NCBI GenBank assembly: GCA_963716925.1
Contig: CAVQUX010000018.1
Location: 1 to 64,000, forward strand
Origin: DAISKN01 sp963716925
GTDB lineage: Bacteria > Acidobacteriota > Vicinamibacteria > Marinacidobacterales > SMYC01
DNA length: 64,000 nt
Direction of reading: 5' to 3'
A program made the translations under genes and the position numbers. Positions 35,707 through 44,169 of the stretch are shown one piece after another. How positions within the stretch are numbered: the stretch's first letter is position 1; the number at the start of each line of letters is the position of its first letter. The notes beneath the pieces were generated by a model. That model was given only the letters and a program-made list of their open reading frames with translations. It searched no databases and was not told the origin of the DNA.

Positions 35707-37792
35707 TGCGCGCTCTCGTGCTCGGTCGTCGCGCTCTCCCTGAGCCTGCCCGCAGCGGCGCAGAAGCATTACAAGGAGCTCGCCTATCCGCCGCTTCGCG
35801 AGCTCGTCGTTCCCGAGGTGAAGCGGGTCGATCTTCCGAACGGGCTCGCGCTCTACCTTCTCGAGGATCGGTCCCTTCCGAAAATCGAGGGGGTGATGCT
35901 GATACGAACCGGCTCGCGCCTCGAGCCGAAAGACAAAGTCGGGCTCGCGAGCATCCTCGGGCAGGTGATTCGCACCGGCGGCTCCACCAGCCGTTCCGGC
36001 GAGGAGGTGGATCGCCTCCTCGAGAACGCCGGGGCTTCCGTCGAGACCCAGATCGGGACTTCCTCGGGGAGCGCCTCGATCTTCGCCCTCAAGGAGGACC
36101 TCTCCCTCGTCCTCGAGATCCTCGCGGACCTGGTGCGGAACCCCGCGCTTCCCGAGGACAAGATCGAGCTCGCGAAGGTCCAGGAGCGCACGTCGATCGC
36201 GCGGCGCAACGACGACGTCTCGGAGATCGCCGGCCGCGAGTTCGCGAAGCTGCTCTACGGGGCGGACAGTCCCTACGCCGCCGTTCCCGAGTACGCGACC
36301 ATCGAGGCCGTCACCCGCGAGGATCTGGCGGCTTTTCATCGCCGGTACTTCCAGCCGAACCGGGCTCTCCTCGGTCTCTGGGGGGACTTCGATTCGGAAG
36401 CGGTGCGCGGCCTGGTGGAGCGCCACTTCGCGTCGTGGGCGAACGGGCCGGCTTCCAAGGATCCCATTCCTCACGTCGACGCAAAGAATGCCCGCACCAT
36501 CGCTTTCGTCGAGAAGGATGACGTCAACCAGACGCAGATCCGGATCGGGCATCTCGGAGGGCGCATCGACGACCCCGACTACTTCGCCATGTCGGTGGTG
36601 GCCGAGATCCTGGGAGGCGGATTCTCCTCCCGTCTCTTCCAGACCATCCGCACCCAGCGCGGGCTCGCCTATCACGCGAGCGCCCGCTGGGGTGCCGCCT
36701 ACGACTATCCGGGGAGCTTCGTCGCCACCAGCAGCACCAAGTCGGAGTCCACCGTCGAGACCATCCGCGGCATCGTCGAGGAGATCGAGAGAATCAGCCG
36801 GGAACCGGTCACGGAGGAAGAGCTCCGGCTCGCGAAGGACGGAATCCTGAACTCGTTCGTGTTCAACTTCGACGGCAAGGGCGAGATCGTGGGCCGGCTC
36901 ATGGCCTACGACTACTACGGCTACCCGCGGGACTTTCTTCAGACCTACCAGAAGAGTGTGGAGCAGGTGACGGTCGAGGACGTACAACGGGCCGCGGCGA
37001 AGCACCTTCACCCCGAGAGTCTCGTCGTTCTCGCCGTCGGCCGTGACGACGACTTCGACGCTCCTCTCTCGACGCTCGGTGAAGTGCGCGCCATCGACGT
37101 CACCATCCCTCCACCGCCCCGGGCCGAGGCGCCCGCCCGCAAGCGCCGGGAACACCGCCCTCGGGGGCGCGCTCCTCGGGAAGTTCGTCGCCACCTCGGG
37201 CGAGGCGGGCGCATCCATGAGGGGGTTCCGACTCGAGGGCGAAAGCGAGATCGAGACCCCGCAGGGAAAACTCCCGGCTCGCTTCCAGGTCGACTTCGAG
37301 GCTCCGGATCGCTACCGCGAGTCCACGGTGCTTCCCTTCGGCGAAGTGGTGACCGTGCTCGCGGGCGACGCCGCCTGGGCCACGACACCGCGGGGTACTG
37401 CGGATCTCAACCCCGACCAGAAGCGTCGCGCGCGCGAGGGACTCTACCGCCACTACCTGGGTCTTCTCTGGGGTGCTTCGAACGGACGGGTGAAGGCGAG
37501 CGCCCTCGACGGTGCCGCAGACGTCGCCCTCGAGGTCGAGGGGGTCTCGATGCGCGGAAGCTTCGATCCCTCTTCGGGGCGCCTGCTCTCGTTGACTCTG
37601 GCGGGGACGAACCTCGAGGGGGTGCCGGTCGAAGAGAGACGCGAGTTCTCGGGCTTCGAAAGCGGCCCCTACCCGACCGAGGTGCGCATTTCCCACGACG
37701 GGAAACCTGCGGCGATGACCCGCATCACGAAAGTCACCTTGAATCCGGAGGCGGTGGCGGACCTCTTCACGCGTCCTGAGGCAACTAAGTAG
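35706..37792 (+). CDS. M16-family non-catalytic subunit with C-terminal lipoprotein-carrier-like domain, two frameshifts
   Basis: Corrected, about 694 residues. An extra G near 35724 splits the signal peptide; the second frame resumes at VVALSLSLPAAAQKHYKEL. The M16 part lacks the HxxEH motif (ASILGQ at that place) but keeps the RTQRGLAYHASARW element of the non-catalytic partners. A second shift near 37130 leads to about 215 residues with GESEIETPQGKLPARFQVDF and FGEVVTVLAGDAAWATTP, which look like a LolA/LppX-type beta fold. The M16 pair probably forms a periplasmic heterodimer that degrades peptides. Both breaks look like single-base errors, since all pieces are well preserved. Confidence 0.72.
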
Positions 37793-37858
37793 CTGTTCCC
37801 CGGGGTACGGGTTGTACTTAGACTTGGACCACACCCGATCCGGTCCAGGAAGAAGGAC

Positions 37859-38072
37859 ATGGTTGGTCAAAACGATCTCCGGGGCAAAAGCCCGTCTCTC
37901 TCAGTTGATCGACATCATCAGCGGAGCGGGCAAGCCGGTCGCGCTATCGAGGCTGTATCGAAAGGAAGAACGACCCCGACACCCGAGGGCTGCGGGCAGG
38001 ATCCAGATCGCGCCAGACTTCGATGAGCTTCCTGATGACCTTGCAGAGGCACTCGGCGCGAAGCTTCGATGA
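37859..38072 (+). pseudogene. Decayed Phd/YefM-type antitoxin
   Basis: The frame gives KTISGAKARLSQLID, then GAGKPVALSRLYRKEERP, then GRIQIAPDFDELPDDLAEAL. These are recognisable parts of a Phd/YefM antitoxin of the kind paired with PIN toxins. The first codons need a frame change (ATG 37859 is out of frame with the rest), and a short central segment is missing compared with typical members. The stop overlaps an ATG at 38069, the usual coupling with a toxin. It lies downstream of the M16 gene and has lower GC than its neighbours. It probably no longer works. Confidence 0.6.
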
Positions 38073-38424
38073 AACTGCATTCTCCTATACACATGTGCTT
38101 CCAAGGTGGTTGGGAGGACGACCTGCGCTGGGCCCTAGCGCGCGAGAGGTCATCCCGCAGCCGAACGCCGTCGTTTTCGTAAGCGCCGTGAGCGTTTGGG
38201 AGATTGTCATCAAGAAGTCACTGGGGGAAGCTCGCCGTTCCCGACGAGTTCCCCGAAGTACTGGGAATCCAGCCATTCCACCGTCTCGAGATGACAATCG
38301 AGCAAGCGTTCCGAGTAGGCGAGCTGCGCATGCACCGTCGGGATCCCTTCGACCGCCTGTTGATCGCTCGTGTCGCGTGGAAGGGCTCACGCTTGTGGCT
38401 AATGATGGGGACCTCACGCGCTAA
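38069..38424 (+). pseudogene. Decayed PIN-domain toxin
   Basis: Pieces of a VapC-like PIN protein of about 125 residues occur in shifting frames. The N-terminus starts ATGAAACTGCA, and WEDDLRW is then followed by SAREVI and NAVVFVSAVSVWEIVIKKSLG. GKLAVPDEFPEVLG comes next, then GELRMHRRDPFDRLLIARV and LTLVANDGDLTR. At least four indels separate them. The N-terminal D-T-H motif of PIN toxins is lost, while the acidic residues in VWEI and DPFDRLLIA remain. It overlaps the antitoxin remnant by 4 nt, as in intact Phd/PIN pairs. Confidence 0.62.
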
Positions 38425-38765
38425 GACGTTTCGGTTCCGAACGCCTGAGGCAGGCGCCTCTCACGATCTCTCGAATGGGACGCAGGCCGATAATGTCACC
38501 GTTCCTTACAGGGAGTCGCCGGTGGCGAGCGAGTGTGCCGGCTCATCGCCAATTCGTTGCAGAGTGGCCGGATCGGCTATCCGTCCCTCACTTCGTTGAC
38601 TCGAGCTCCAGCTGCTAGTGTCGGCGCTCCTTACACCTGCAGGGCGGCAGTTGAACGAGGCTCGGCCTTAAGTTCTTTCTCCTGAGCGCGCCTTCGCTTG
38701 GCATAAAGGATGCTTCCTATGGGTAATCCGTTGCTAGGAGAGGGCTTCCTTCTTCAGGAGGAATT
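38425..38765 (+). other. Intergenic region upstream of the PEP-CTERM gene
   Basis: About 340 bp with no coding signal. It follows the toxin remnant and holds a sigma-54-like promoter at 38697-38715 near its 3' end. An AGGAGG ribosome site lies just before the ATG at 38766. No hairpin, tRNA or repeat stands out. Confidence 0.6.
38697..38715 (+). promoter_or_regulatory. Sigma-54-like -24/-12 promoter
   Basis: The sequence CTTGGCATAAAGGATGCTT has GG at 38700-38701 and GC at 38712-38713, separated by exactly 10 bp. TTGGCA matches the -24 block and ATGCT the -12 block apart from single differences from TGGCAC...TTGCW. It lies about 50 bp before a PEP-CTERM gene. PEP-CTERM genes in other bacteria are known to be under RpoN and the PrsK/PrsR two-component system, which supports the reading. 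Confidence 0.5.
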
Positions 38766-39344
38766 ATGAAAAGAGCACTTCTCGTCGTTCTGTCGTGTGG
38801 CGTGATGTTTGGTCCTGCCCGCCTCGCGAACGCCACCATGATTGGCGACGTTCTTACCGTCAACCGCTTCTTTCCCGACCTGGCGACCATCTACGAAGCG
38901 CCTCCGGACGCCATTCCCGGCTTTGTCACCGTCCCTGTGGTCGTTGGACCCGAAGCCTTTCCCTCATCACCTCAGCCGACCCTCTATTCGATCGACTTCG
39001 AAGCAACCAGCATTTCGTTCGATTTCCTGGGCGCTAGCGGGTTCGGAGGTAGGCCAGGCCCGATCTACAGCCCGGCGAACCCATTCGATGGGCTGCAGTT
39101 CCTGGGATTCAGCCATTCGATTCAAAACGTCACCATCGGTAGCGTTTCCGGTATTTCAGTCGTCGAGCTTCTCTTTGGTACCGACTACATCAATCTGAAC
39201 CTGGACGGCTCCTTCACCGCCGACTCCTCGCTGGTTCTGAATGTCGACTTCGGCTCGGCTGCCGTCCCAGAGCCGAACTCCCTCTTCCTGTTCGGCACTG
39301 CGCTCGGCTTGGGGCACCTGCTGAGACGGCGGCGGCCCCGATAG
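38766..39344 (+). CDS. PEP-CTERM sorting domain protein
   Basis: A 192-residue exported protein. A signal peptide (MKRALLVVLSCGVMFG, cleavage near ANA) is followed by a beta-rich, Ser/Thr/Gly/Pro-containing body with few charges. The C-terminal tripartite sorting signal starts at VPEPNS, continues as a hydrophobic stretch LFLFGTALGLGHLL and ends in a basic RRRRPR. Exosortase would cleave at the PEP motif and pass the protein to the extracellular polysaccharide matrix. No exosortase gene is in the window. AGGAGG lies 5 nt before the ATG, and a sigma-54-like promoter is upstream. The body family is not recognised. Confidence 0.85.
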   Translation: MKRALLVVLSCGVMFGPARLANATMIGDVLTVNRFFPDLATIYEAPPDAIPGFVTVPVVVGPEAFPSSPQPTLYSIDFEATSISFDFLGASGFGGRPGPIYSPANPFDGLQFLGFSHSIQNVTIGSVSGISVVELLFGTDYINLNLDGSFTADSSLVLNVDFGSAAVPEPNSLFLFGTALGLGHLLRRRRPR

Positions 39345-39516
39345 AATTCACCGCACCCATTCCAGACGACGAGCGCTCGCCAAACGTCTCGCCCGTCGCC
39401 GCATCGTCGGAGGTCTGCGGTGAGGCTTCCCGGTCGGCAGAGGCGGGATCCGGCGGAAGCAGATTCCAATGGGCTGTCTGTGGGCCGCGTTCCGTCCGGT
39501 GAGTCTCCGCCTTCCC

Positions 39517-40444
39517 TCAAGTGGATCCTTGACCCATGTCCCGGACGTACCGCTCCTCTTCGAGGTAGTACTCCGGGAATCCGACGTCTTCCTTGAGCTC
39601 TTCGAACGAGATCGTCTCCTCGGGAGCGCGGCCCTCCTTGAGCGCGGCGAGTGCCCGTTTCATCGCGAGGATGCTCGGCCCGAGGAGCGCGAAGGGGTGG
39701 GCCACGAGCTTGAACCCCATCTCCTCGAGCTCCCGCTCGGAGCAGATCGGGGTCAGACCCTCCTCGAGCATGTTCGCGAGGTGATGTCCGGGGACGCGGC
39801 GGCAGAATCTCGCGCATCTCGTCCCGGGACGTCGGAGCTTCCACGAACAGGAGGTCCGCTCCCGCGTCCGCGAACGCTTCCGCGCGCCACAGCGCCTCCT
39901 CGAGCCCGTCGGGTCCGCGGGCGTCGGTCCTGGCGAGGATGAGGATATCGGCTCCTTCTTCGCGGGCGTCGACCGCGGCCCGGACGCGCGCGACCGCCTC
40001 CTCGCGGGGCACGACGCTCTTGCCCCGGGTATGTCCGCAGCGCTTCGGCGAGATCTGGTCCTCGATCATCACCGCGGCGAAGCCCGCCCGCGCGTATCCG
40101 CGCACCGTCCGCTTGGCGTTCACCGCGTTTCCATAGCCAGTGTCTCCGTCGCCGATGATGGGAATCTCGACGGCGGCGCAGATGTCCTTTCCAATTCCGA
40201 GCATCTCTCCGTAGGAGATGAGCCCGGTGTCGGGAAGACCGAGGTGAACCGCGGAGACTCCGAATCCGCTCATGAACGTCAGCGGAAACCCCGCGCGCTC
40301 GATGAGGCGCGCCGAGAGCGCGTCGTAGCAGCAGGGAAACGAAAGGATCCCCGGCCCGCCCAGAAGTCGCCGGAGCTTGTCCGCCGGGCTCAGTTGCTCG
40401 TCGCCTTTCTCGGCGGCGCGTTCTTCACGTACTTCTCGAGCCAT
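39517..40444 (-). CDS. Isocitrate lyase/PEP mutase superfamily protein, one frameshift
   Basis: A TIM-barrel enzyme of the PEP mutase/methylisocitrate lyase superfamily. The N-terminal half has FPCCYDALSARLIERAGF, IPIIGDGDTGYGN (metal-binding Asp), VMIEDQ and the catalytic loop PKRCGHTRGK, where isocitrate lyases have KKCGH. DILILARTDAR and DLLFVEAPTS follow. A spare base in the GGGG run at 39790-39793 shifts the frame; the rest continues as GHHLANMLEEGLTPICSERE. The start is unclear. The first in-frame ATG (40444) lies 54 nt inside the S9 peptidase gene, and a CTG overlapping that gene's stop (40393) is the alternative. Likely activity: C-C or P-C lyase on a small dicarboxylic acid. Confidence 0.75.
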
Positions 40445-42825
40445 TCGTTCATTTCCCAGAGCATGTGCATCACGGACTCGCGTCCGCGATAGCCGTGGCT
40501 CTCGTGGGGAAGAAGGACGAGGCGGGCCTTGGCACCGTGTCCCTTGAGCGCGTGGAAGAACCGCTGGCTCTGTATGGGAAACGTCCCCGAGTTGTTGTCG
40601 GCCTCGCCGTGGACGAGCAGGATGGGCTCGTCGATCCGGTCGGCGTGCATGAAGGGAGACATCTTGAAGTAGACCTCGGGGGCCTCCCAGAACGTCCGCT
40701 GCTCCGACTGGAATCCGAAGGGCGTCAGTGTGCGGTTGTAGGCTCCGCTTCTCGCGACCCCGGCGCGGAAGATATCGGAGTGCGCCAGGAGGTTCGCCGT
40801 CATGAACGCGCCGTAGGAGTGGCCGCCGATGGCGGCGCGTTCGGGATCGGCGACCCCACGCCGCACCGCCTCGTCGACGGCCGCCTGGGCGCTCGCGACC
40901 AGCTGCTCCACGTAGGTGTCGTTCGGTTCCGCATTGCCCTCGCCCACGATGGGCATCGTCGCGTTCTCCATGATGGCCCAGCCCTGGGTCAGCCAGTAGA
41001 GGGGTGAGCCCCAGCCGATGCGGGGAAAGCGGTAGGGAGACTCCGTCACCTGTCCCGCGGCGTCGGCGCTCTTGAACTCGATGGGATAGGCCCAAACGAA
41101 GACGGGAAGACGTTCCTGACCGCGCGAGTAGCCCGGCGGGAGATGGAGCGTCGCCGTGAGCTGGACTCCGTCGGCCCTCGGATAGCGGACGAGCTCACGG
41201 GTCGCGCCGACGAGCCCGGGGTAGGGATGGGGAAACTTCGTGAGCGCCTGAACGTCGTTCGCGCTCCTCGCAAGGTCGCGAACGTAGTAGTTCGGCGGCT
41301 CCTCCGCCGATTCGCGGCGGGTCAGGAGCTTTCTCGAGTCCACGTCCACGAACCCGACGGGCTCCTCGTAGTAGGGCGCCTCGGAGTGGAAGATTCTCGT
41401 CGTCTTGCCGCTCTCGACGTCGAGCGCGTCCACGAAGGGACGGTCCCCTTCGGGGGATGCGCCCTCGGCCGTCAGGAAGATCGTTCTGCCGGAATCCGCG
41501 GTCGTCAGAACTTCGAACCCGCGGGCGTCCTTTTCGACCATCGGGGTTCCGGGAACGTTGTAGCGGTCCTCGTAGGAGTAATCGAAGAGGACCTTCGGGC
41601 TCGTACCGGAAGGAGCTGTGTCGAGCTTCCACAGTCGCTCGCGACGATCGGCCCACCACCACTCCCGCACGACGGCGAGGCGGCCGGAGCCCCAGAACGC
41701 ATCCCCGAACCTGAGGCCGAGAGAGGCGAGCTCTCGCGGCTCGGAGTCGAAGGGAGCGCCGAACGAGAACAGCTTGTCCCGTACGCTCGCGTCCGCCTTC
41801 GGGTCGCCGCCGTCCTGGGCCTCGACCCAGAAGAGGGTGGCGTCCTCGTCCGGCCTCCACTGGATCGCGCGGGGACCCAGAGGCACGGCGTTGCGCCCGA
41901 GGGGAACGTTCTCGGCGAGGGGAACGCGCGCTACTTCCCGCACGAGCTTCCCCGACCGCTCCCAGATCTCGACGCTTTTTCCGAACCGCGAGTAGGGAAC
42001 GAGATAGGAGAACGGCCGTTCGAGGCGCTCGACCAGAAGGAGCTTCCCGTCCGGCGAAGGCTCCGCTCGCGAGGCGAGCGCCGGAGCGCCCACGACGGTC
42101 GTCCTGCCGTCGAGGTCCACCTCCGCGATCTGCGCCGTCCCGTAGTGCTCGAACAAGTCCTCGTCGTGAGGGCTCTCGAGGAGATCCTGATAGGTCCAGG
42201 CCGCCGCGGTCTCGCCGCTCGTCTCCTGCACCACCGGCCCCTCGGGAATGCTCGGAGCGGCGGGCGCCGCTCCCCGGTTCCGGGGAACGGTCCGCGCGAG
42301 GAGGCCGCGGCTGTCCGGGCGCCAATGATAGATGTCGTCGAAGACGCCGTTGAGGCCGGACAGGACGCGCTTCACGGTCGCGGTGCCGACGTCGCCGACC
42401 CAGAGCTCCAGTCCGTCCTCGGTCGTGTGGGTGAAGGCGAAGAGCGCGCCGTCGGGCGAGAACGAAACGTCGTCGATGCGAGGCGCGGGCGGAAGACCCT
42501 GGATCGAGCGGGGGGAGCCGTCCGCCACCCGCAGGAGCTCAGCGCGGACGGCTACGTCTCTGCGGCTGCGAGCGTTGGTCGCAGGATTCAATCGGATGCC
42601 CGCGAGCCGGAGCTCTTCTTTCGAGAGGTCCGCCATCGAGGCGAGCGCCTCATGCTCGAGCACCAGAAGCCAGGTGCCCGTGGGGTCCAGGACCACCTGC
42701 GGGGTCGGGAGAGCGTCGGCGATGTCGGCGATGGCCCTGGGCGGCATCCGGTAGGGAACGCTCTCCGCGGAGCTCGAGCTCGCGGTCGCGCAGATAGCGA
42801 GAATCGTGAGGGTGGCCGTTCTCAT
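40390..42825 (-). CDS. Secreted S9-family prolyl oligopeptidase-like peptidase
   Basis: An 811-residue serine peptidase. A signal peptide (RTATLTILAICATASSSSAES) precedes a seven-bladed propeller of about 500 residues with WD-like strand repeats. The C-terminal alpha/beta hydrolase domain has nucleophile GGHSYGAFM, acid LLVHGEADNNSG and His in LPHESHGYRGRE. The LLVHG/HESHGY context and YWLTQGWAI fit the glutamyl endopeptidase/DPP-like S9 peptidases that are plentiful in Acidobacteriota. The start is ATG 42825 with GGAGG 6 nt upstream. It is 90 bp from the divergent amidohydrolase gene, and the PEP-mutase-like gene follows it with overlap. Confidence 0.9.
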   Translation of the reverse strand: MRTATLTILAICATASSSSAESVPYRMPPRAIADIADALPTPQVVLDPTGTWLLVLEHEALASMADLSKEELRLAGIRLNPATNARSRRDVAVRAELLRVADGSPRSIQGLPPAPRIDDVSFSPDGALFAFTHTTEDGLELWVGDVGTATVKRVLSGLNGVFDDIYHWRPDSRGLLARTVPRNRGAAPAAPSIPEGPVVQETSGETAAAWTYQDLLESPHDEDLFEHYGTAQIAEVDLDGRTTVVGAPALASRAEPSPDGKLLLVERLERPFSYLVPYSRFGKSVEIWERSGKLVREVARVPLAENVPLGRNAVPLGPRAIQWRPDEDATLFWVEAQDGGDPKADASVRDKLFSFGAPFDSEPRELASLGLRFGDAFWGSGRLAVVREWWWADRRERLWKLDTAPSGTSPKVLFDYSYEDRYNVPGTPMVEKDARGFEVLTTADSGRTIFLTAEGASPEGDRPFVDALDVESGKTTRIFHSEAPYYEEPVGFVDVDSRKLLTRRESAEEPPNYYVRDLARSANDVQALTKFPHPYPGLVGATRELVRYPRADGVQLTATLHLPPGYSRGQERLPVFVWAYPIEFKSADAAGQVTESPYRFPRIGWGSPLYWLTQGWAIMENATMPIVGEGNAEPNDTYVEQLVASAQAAVDEAVRRGVADPERAAIGGHSYGAFMTANLLAHSDIFRAGVARSGAYNRTLTPFGFQSEQRTFWEAPEVYFKMSPFMHADRIDEPILLVHGEADNNSGTFPIQSQRFFHALKGHGAKARLVLLPHESHGYRGRESVMHMLWEMNEWLEKYVKNAPPRKATSN

Positions 42826-42915
42826 CGCGGTCCTCCGTCGAAGGGTGCGGAGATTCTAACGGAGCGCGGCTTCGCTGGCGAACCCCGCCCCGGGCCGATA
42901 TAGTCGCGGGAAGCG

Positions 42916-44169
42916 ATGTCGGCCGCGCCGCTTCTTTTCGCTCTCGTCATCACCAACGTGACCCTCGTCGACGGAAACGGCCGTCGGCCGGTCCAGGGCG
43001 TCACCCTCGTCATCGAGGGGGATCGATTCGTTTCGGTGTCGTCGAACGACGAAGCGCCTTCCTCGACCGGAGCGCGCATCGACGGAACGGGGAAGTGGGC
43101 GATACCGGGCCTGATGGACATGCACGTCCATCTGCAGGGAGGCCTCCGGGCTCTCCACGGCTATCTCTACAGCGGGGTCACGTCGATTTACGACGCGGGG
43201 AACGATCCCGAGGTCATCTTCCCTCTCCGCGACAAGGAGAGATCGGGGGAGATCGTATCTCCCCGCATCTTCGCGGCCGGCGCCGTCGTGACCGCTCCCG
43301 GAGGCCACGGCGGCGAGGGCTCCGTCACCGTAGAGGACTTCGCCCGCGATCGTCCGAAGCTCGACGAGCACATCGCTCGAAAGCCCGATGTTCTCAAGAT
43401 CACCCAGGACGAGCACGGCTGGGGCACGAGACCGATGATCCGGTACCTCCCCGCGGACCTCCTGGAAGAGATCGTCCGCTACTACCACGAGCACGGCATA
43501 CGAACCACGATCCACATATCGAGCGAGATCCGCGCCTGGGAGGCGGTTTACGCCGGGATCGACACCCTCGCCCACCCGGTGATCCAGGGCCCGGTGAGCG
43601 ATCGATACCTGAACATGATGAAGGTCAAGCGAATCCCCCAGGTTTCGACCCTCACCGTCGGAGACGGTTACTCGCGCCTGGTGGAGCACCCGGAGTTCCT
43701 CGACCAGCCGCTCTACCGCGCGACCTTGACCTCCGAGGAGATCGATCGCCTGCGGACGAAGACCCGGAAGGAGTGGGAGGCCCGGCGCTGGACCCAGTGG
43801 ATGAAGGTGATGACCCCCGTGGCGCAGGAGAACCTGAAGCGCCTTCACGAAGCGGGAGGGGTCGTGGTGCTCGGGACCGACCAGAGCCTCGGCCCCGCCG
43901 TCCACCGCGAGCTCGAGCTCCTGGTCGAGGGAGGAATTCCGCCTCTCGACGCGATCGGAATCGCCACCCGGAACGGGGCGATCTTTCTCGGAAGGGACAG
44001 GGACCTGGGGACCATCGAGGAGGGAAAGCTCGCGGACCTGGTGCTCCTCGACGCCGATCCCACCGAAGACATCGACAACGTCAAGAAGATTCACGCGGTG
44101 ATCAAAGCGGGAGTGGTCGTCGACCGCTCCGCGCTCGAGGTTCCCGCGAACGGAGCGACCCAGCCATGA
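42916..44169 (+). CDS. Amidohydrolase (imidazolonepropionase/prolidase-like)
   Basis: A 417-residue metal-dependent hydrolase of the amidohydrolase superfamily. N-terminal strands (ITNVTLVDGNGRRPVQGVTL) begin the composite beta-sandwich. The metal motifs are HxH in GLMDMHVHLQG, a candidate carboxylated Lys in DVLKITQDEHG, His in RTTIHISSE, His in DTLAHPVIQ, and Asp in VLGTDQSLG. Relatives include secreted Xaa-Pro and Xaa-Arg dipeptidases. The N-terminus (SAAPLLFALVIT) is weakly hydrophobic and may not be a signal peptide. TATAGT ends 11 nt before the ATG. The stop overlaps the M24 peptidase start (ATGA), giving a three-gene operon. Confidence 0.87.
   Translation: MSAAPLLFALVITNVTLVDGNGRRPVQGVTLVIEGDRFVSVSSNDEAPSSTGARIDGTGKWAIPGLMDMHVHLQGGLRALHGYLYSGVTSIYDAGNDPEVIFPLRDKERSGEIVSPRIFAAGAVVTAPGGHGGEGSVTVEDFARDRPKLDEHIARKPDVLKITQDEHGWGTRPMIRYLPADLLEEIVRYYHEHGIRTTIHISSEIRAWEAVYAGIDTLAHPVIQGPVSDRYLNMMKVKRIPQVSTLTVGDGYSRLVEHPEFLDQPLYRATLTSEEIDRLRTKTRKEWEARRWTQWMKVMTPVAQENLKRLHEAGGVVVLGTDQSLGPAVHRELELLVEGGIPPLDAIGIATRNGAIFLGRDRDLGTIEEGKLADLVLLDADPTEDIDNVKKIHAVIKAGVVVDRSALEVPANGATQP

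Noticed and set aside
34243..37218. A 991-codon open frame on the minus strand opposite the two M16 peptidase genes
   Set aside because: It is a mirror of the real genes in GC-rich DNA. The translation is dominated by Arg, Glu, Val, His and Gly without domains, while the plus strand gives clear M16 motifs.
41143..42903. A 586-codon plus-strand frame opposite the S9 peptidase
   Set aside because: Shadow frame; the minus strand has a signal peptide, ribosome site and full catalytic triad.
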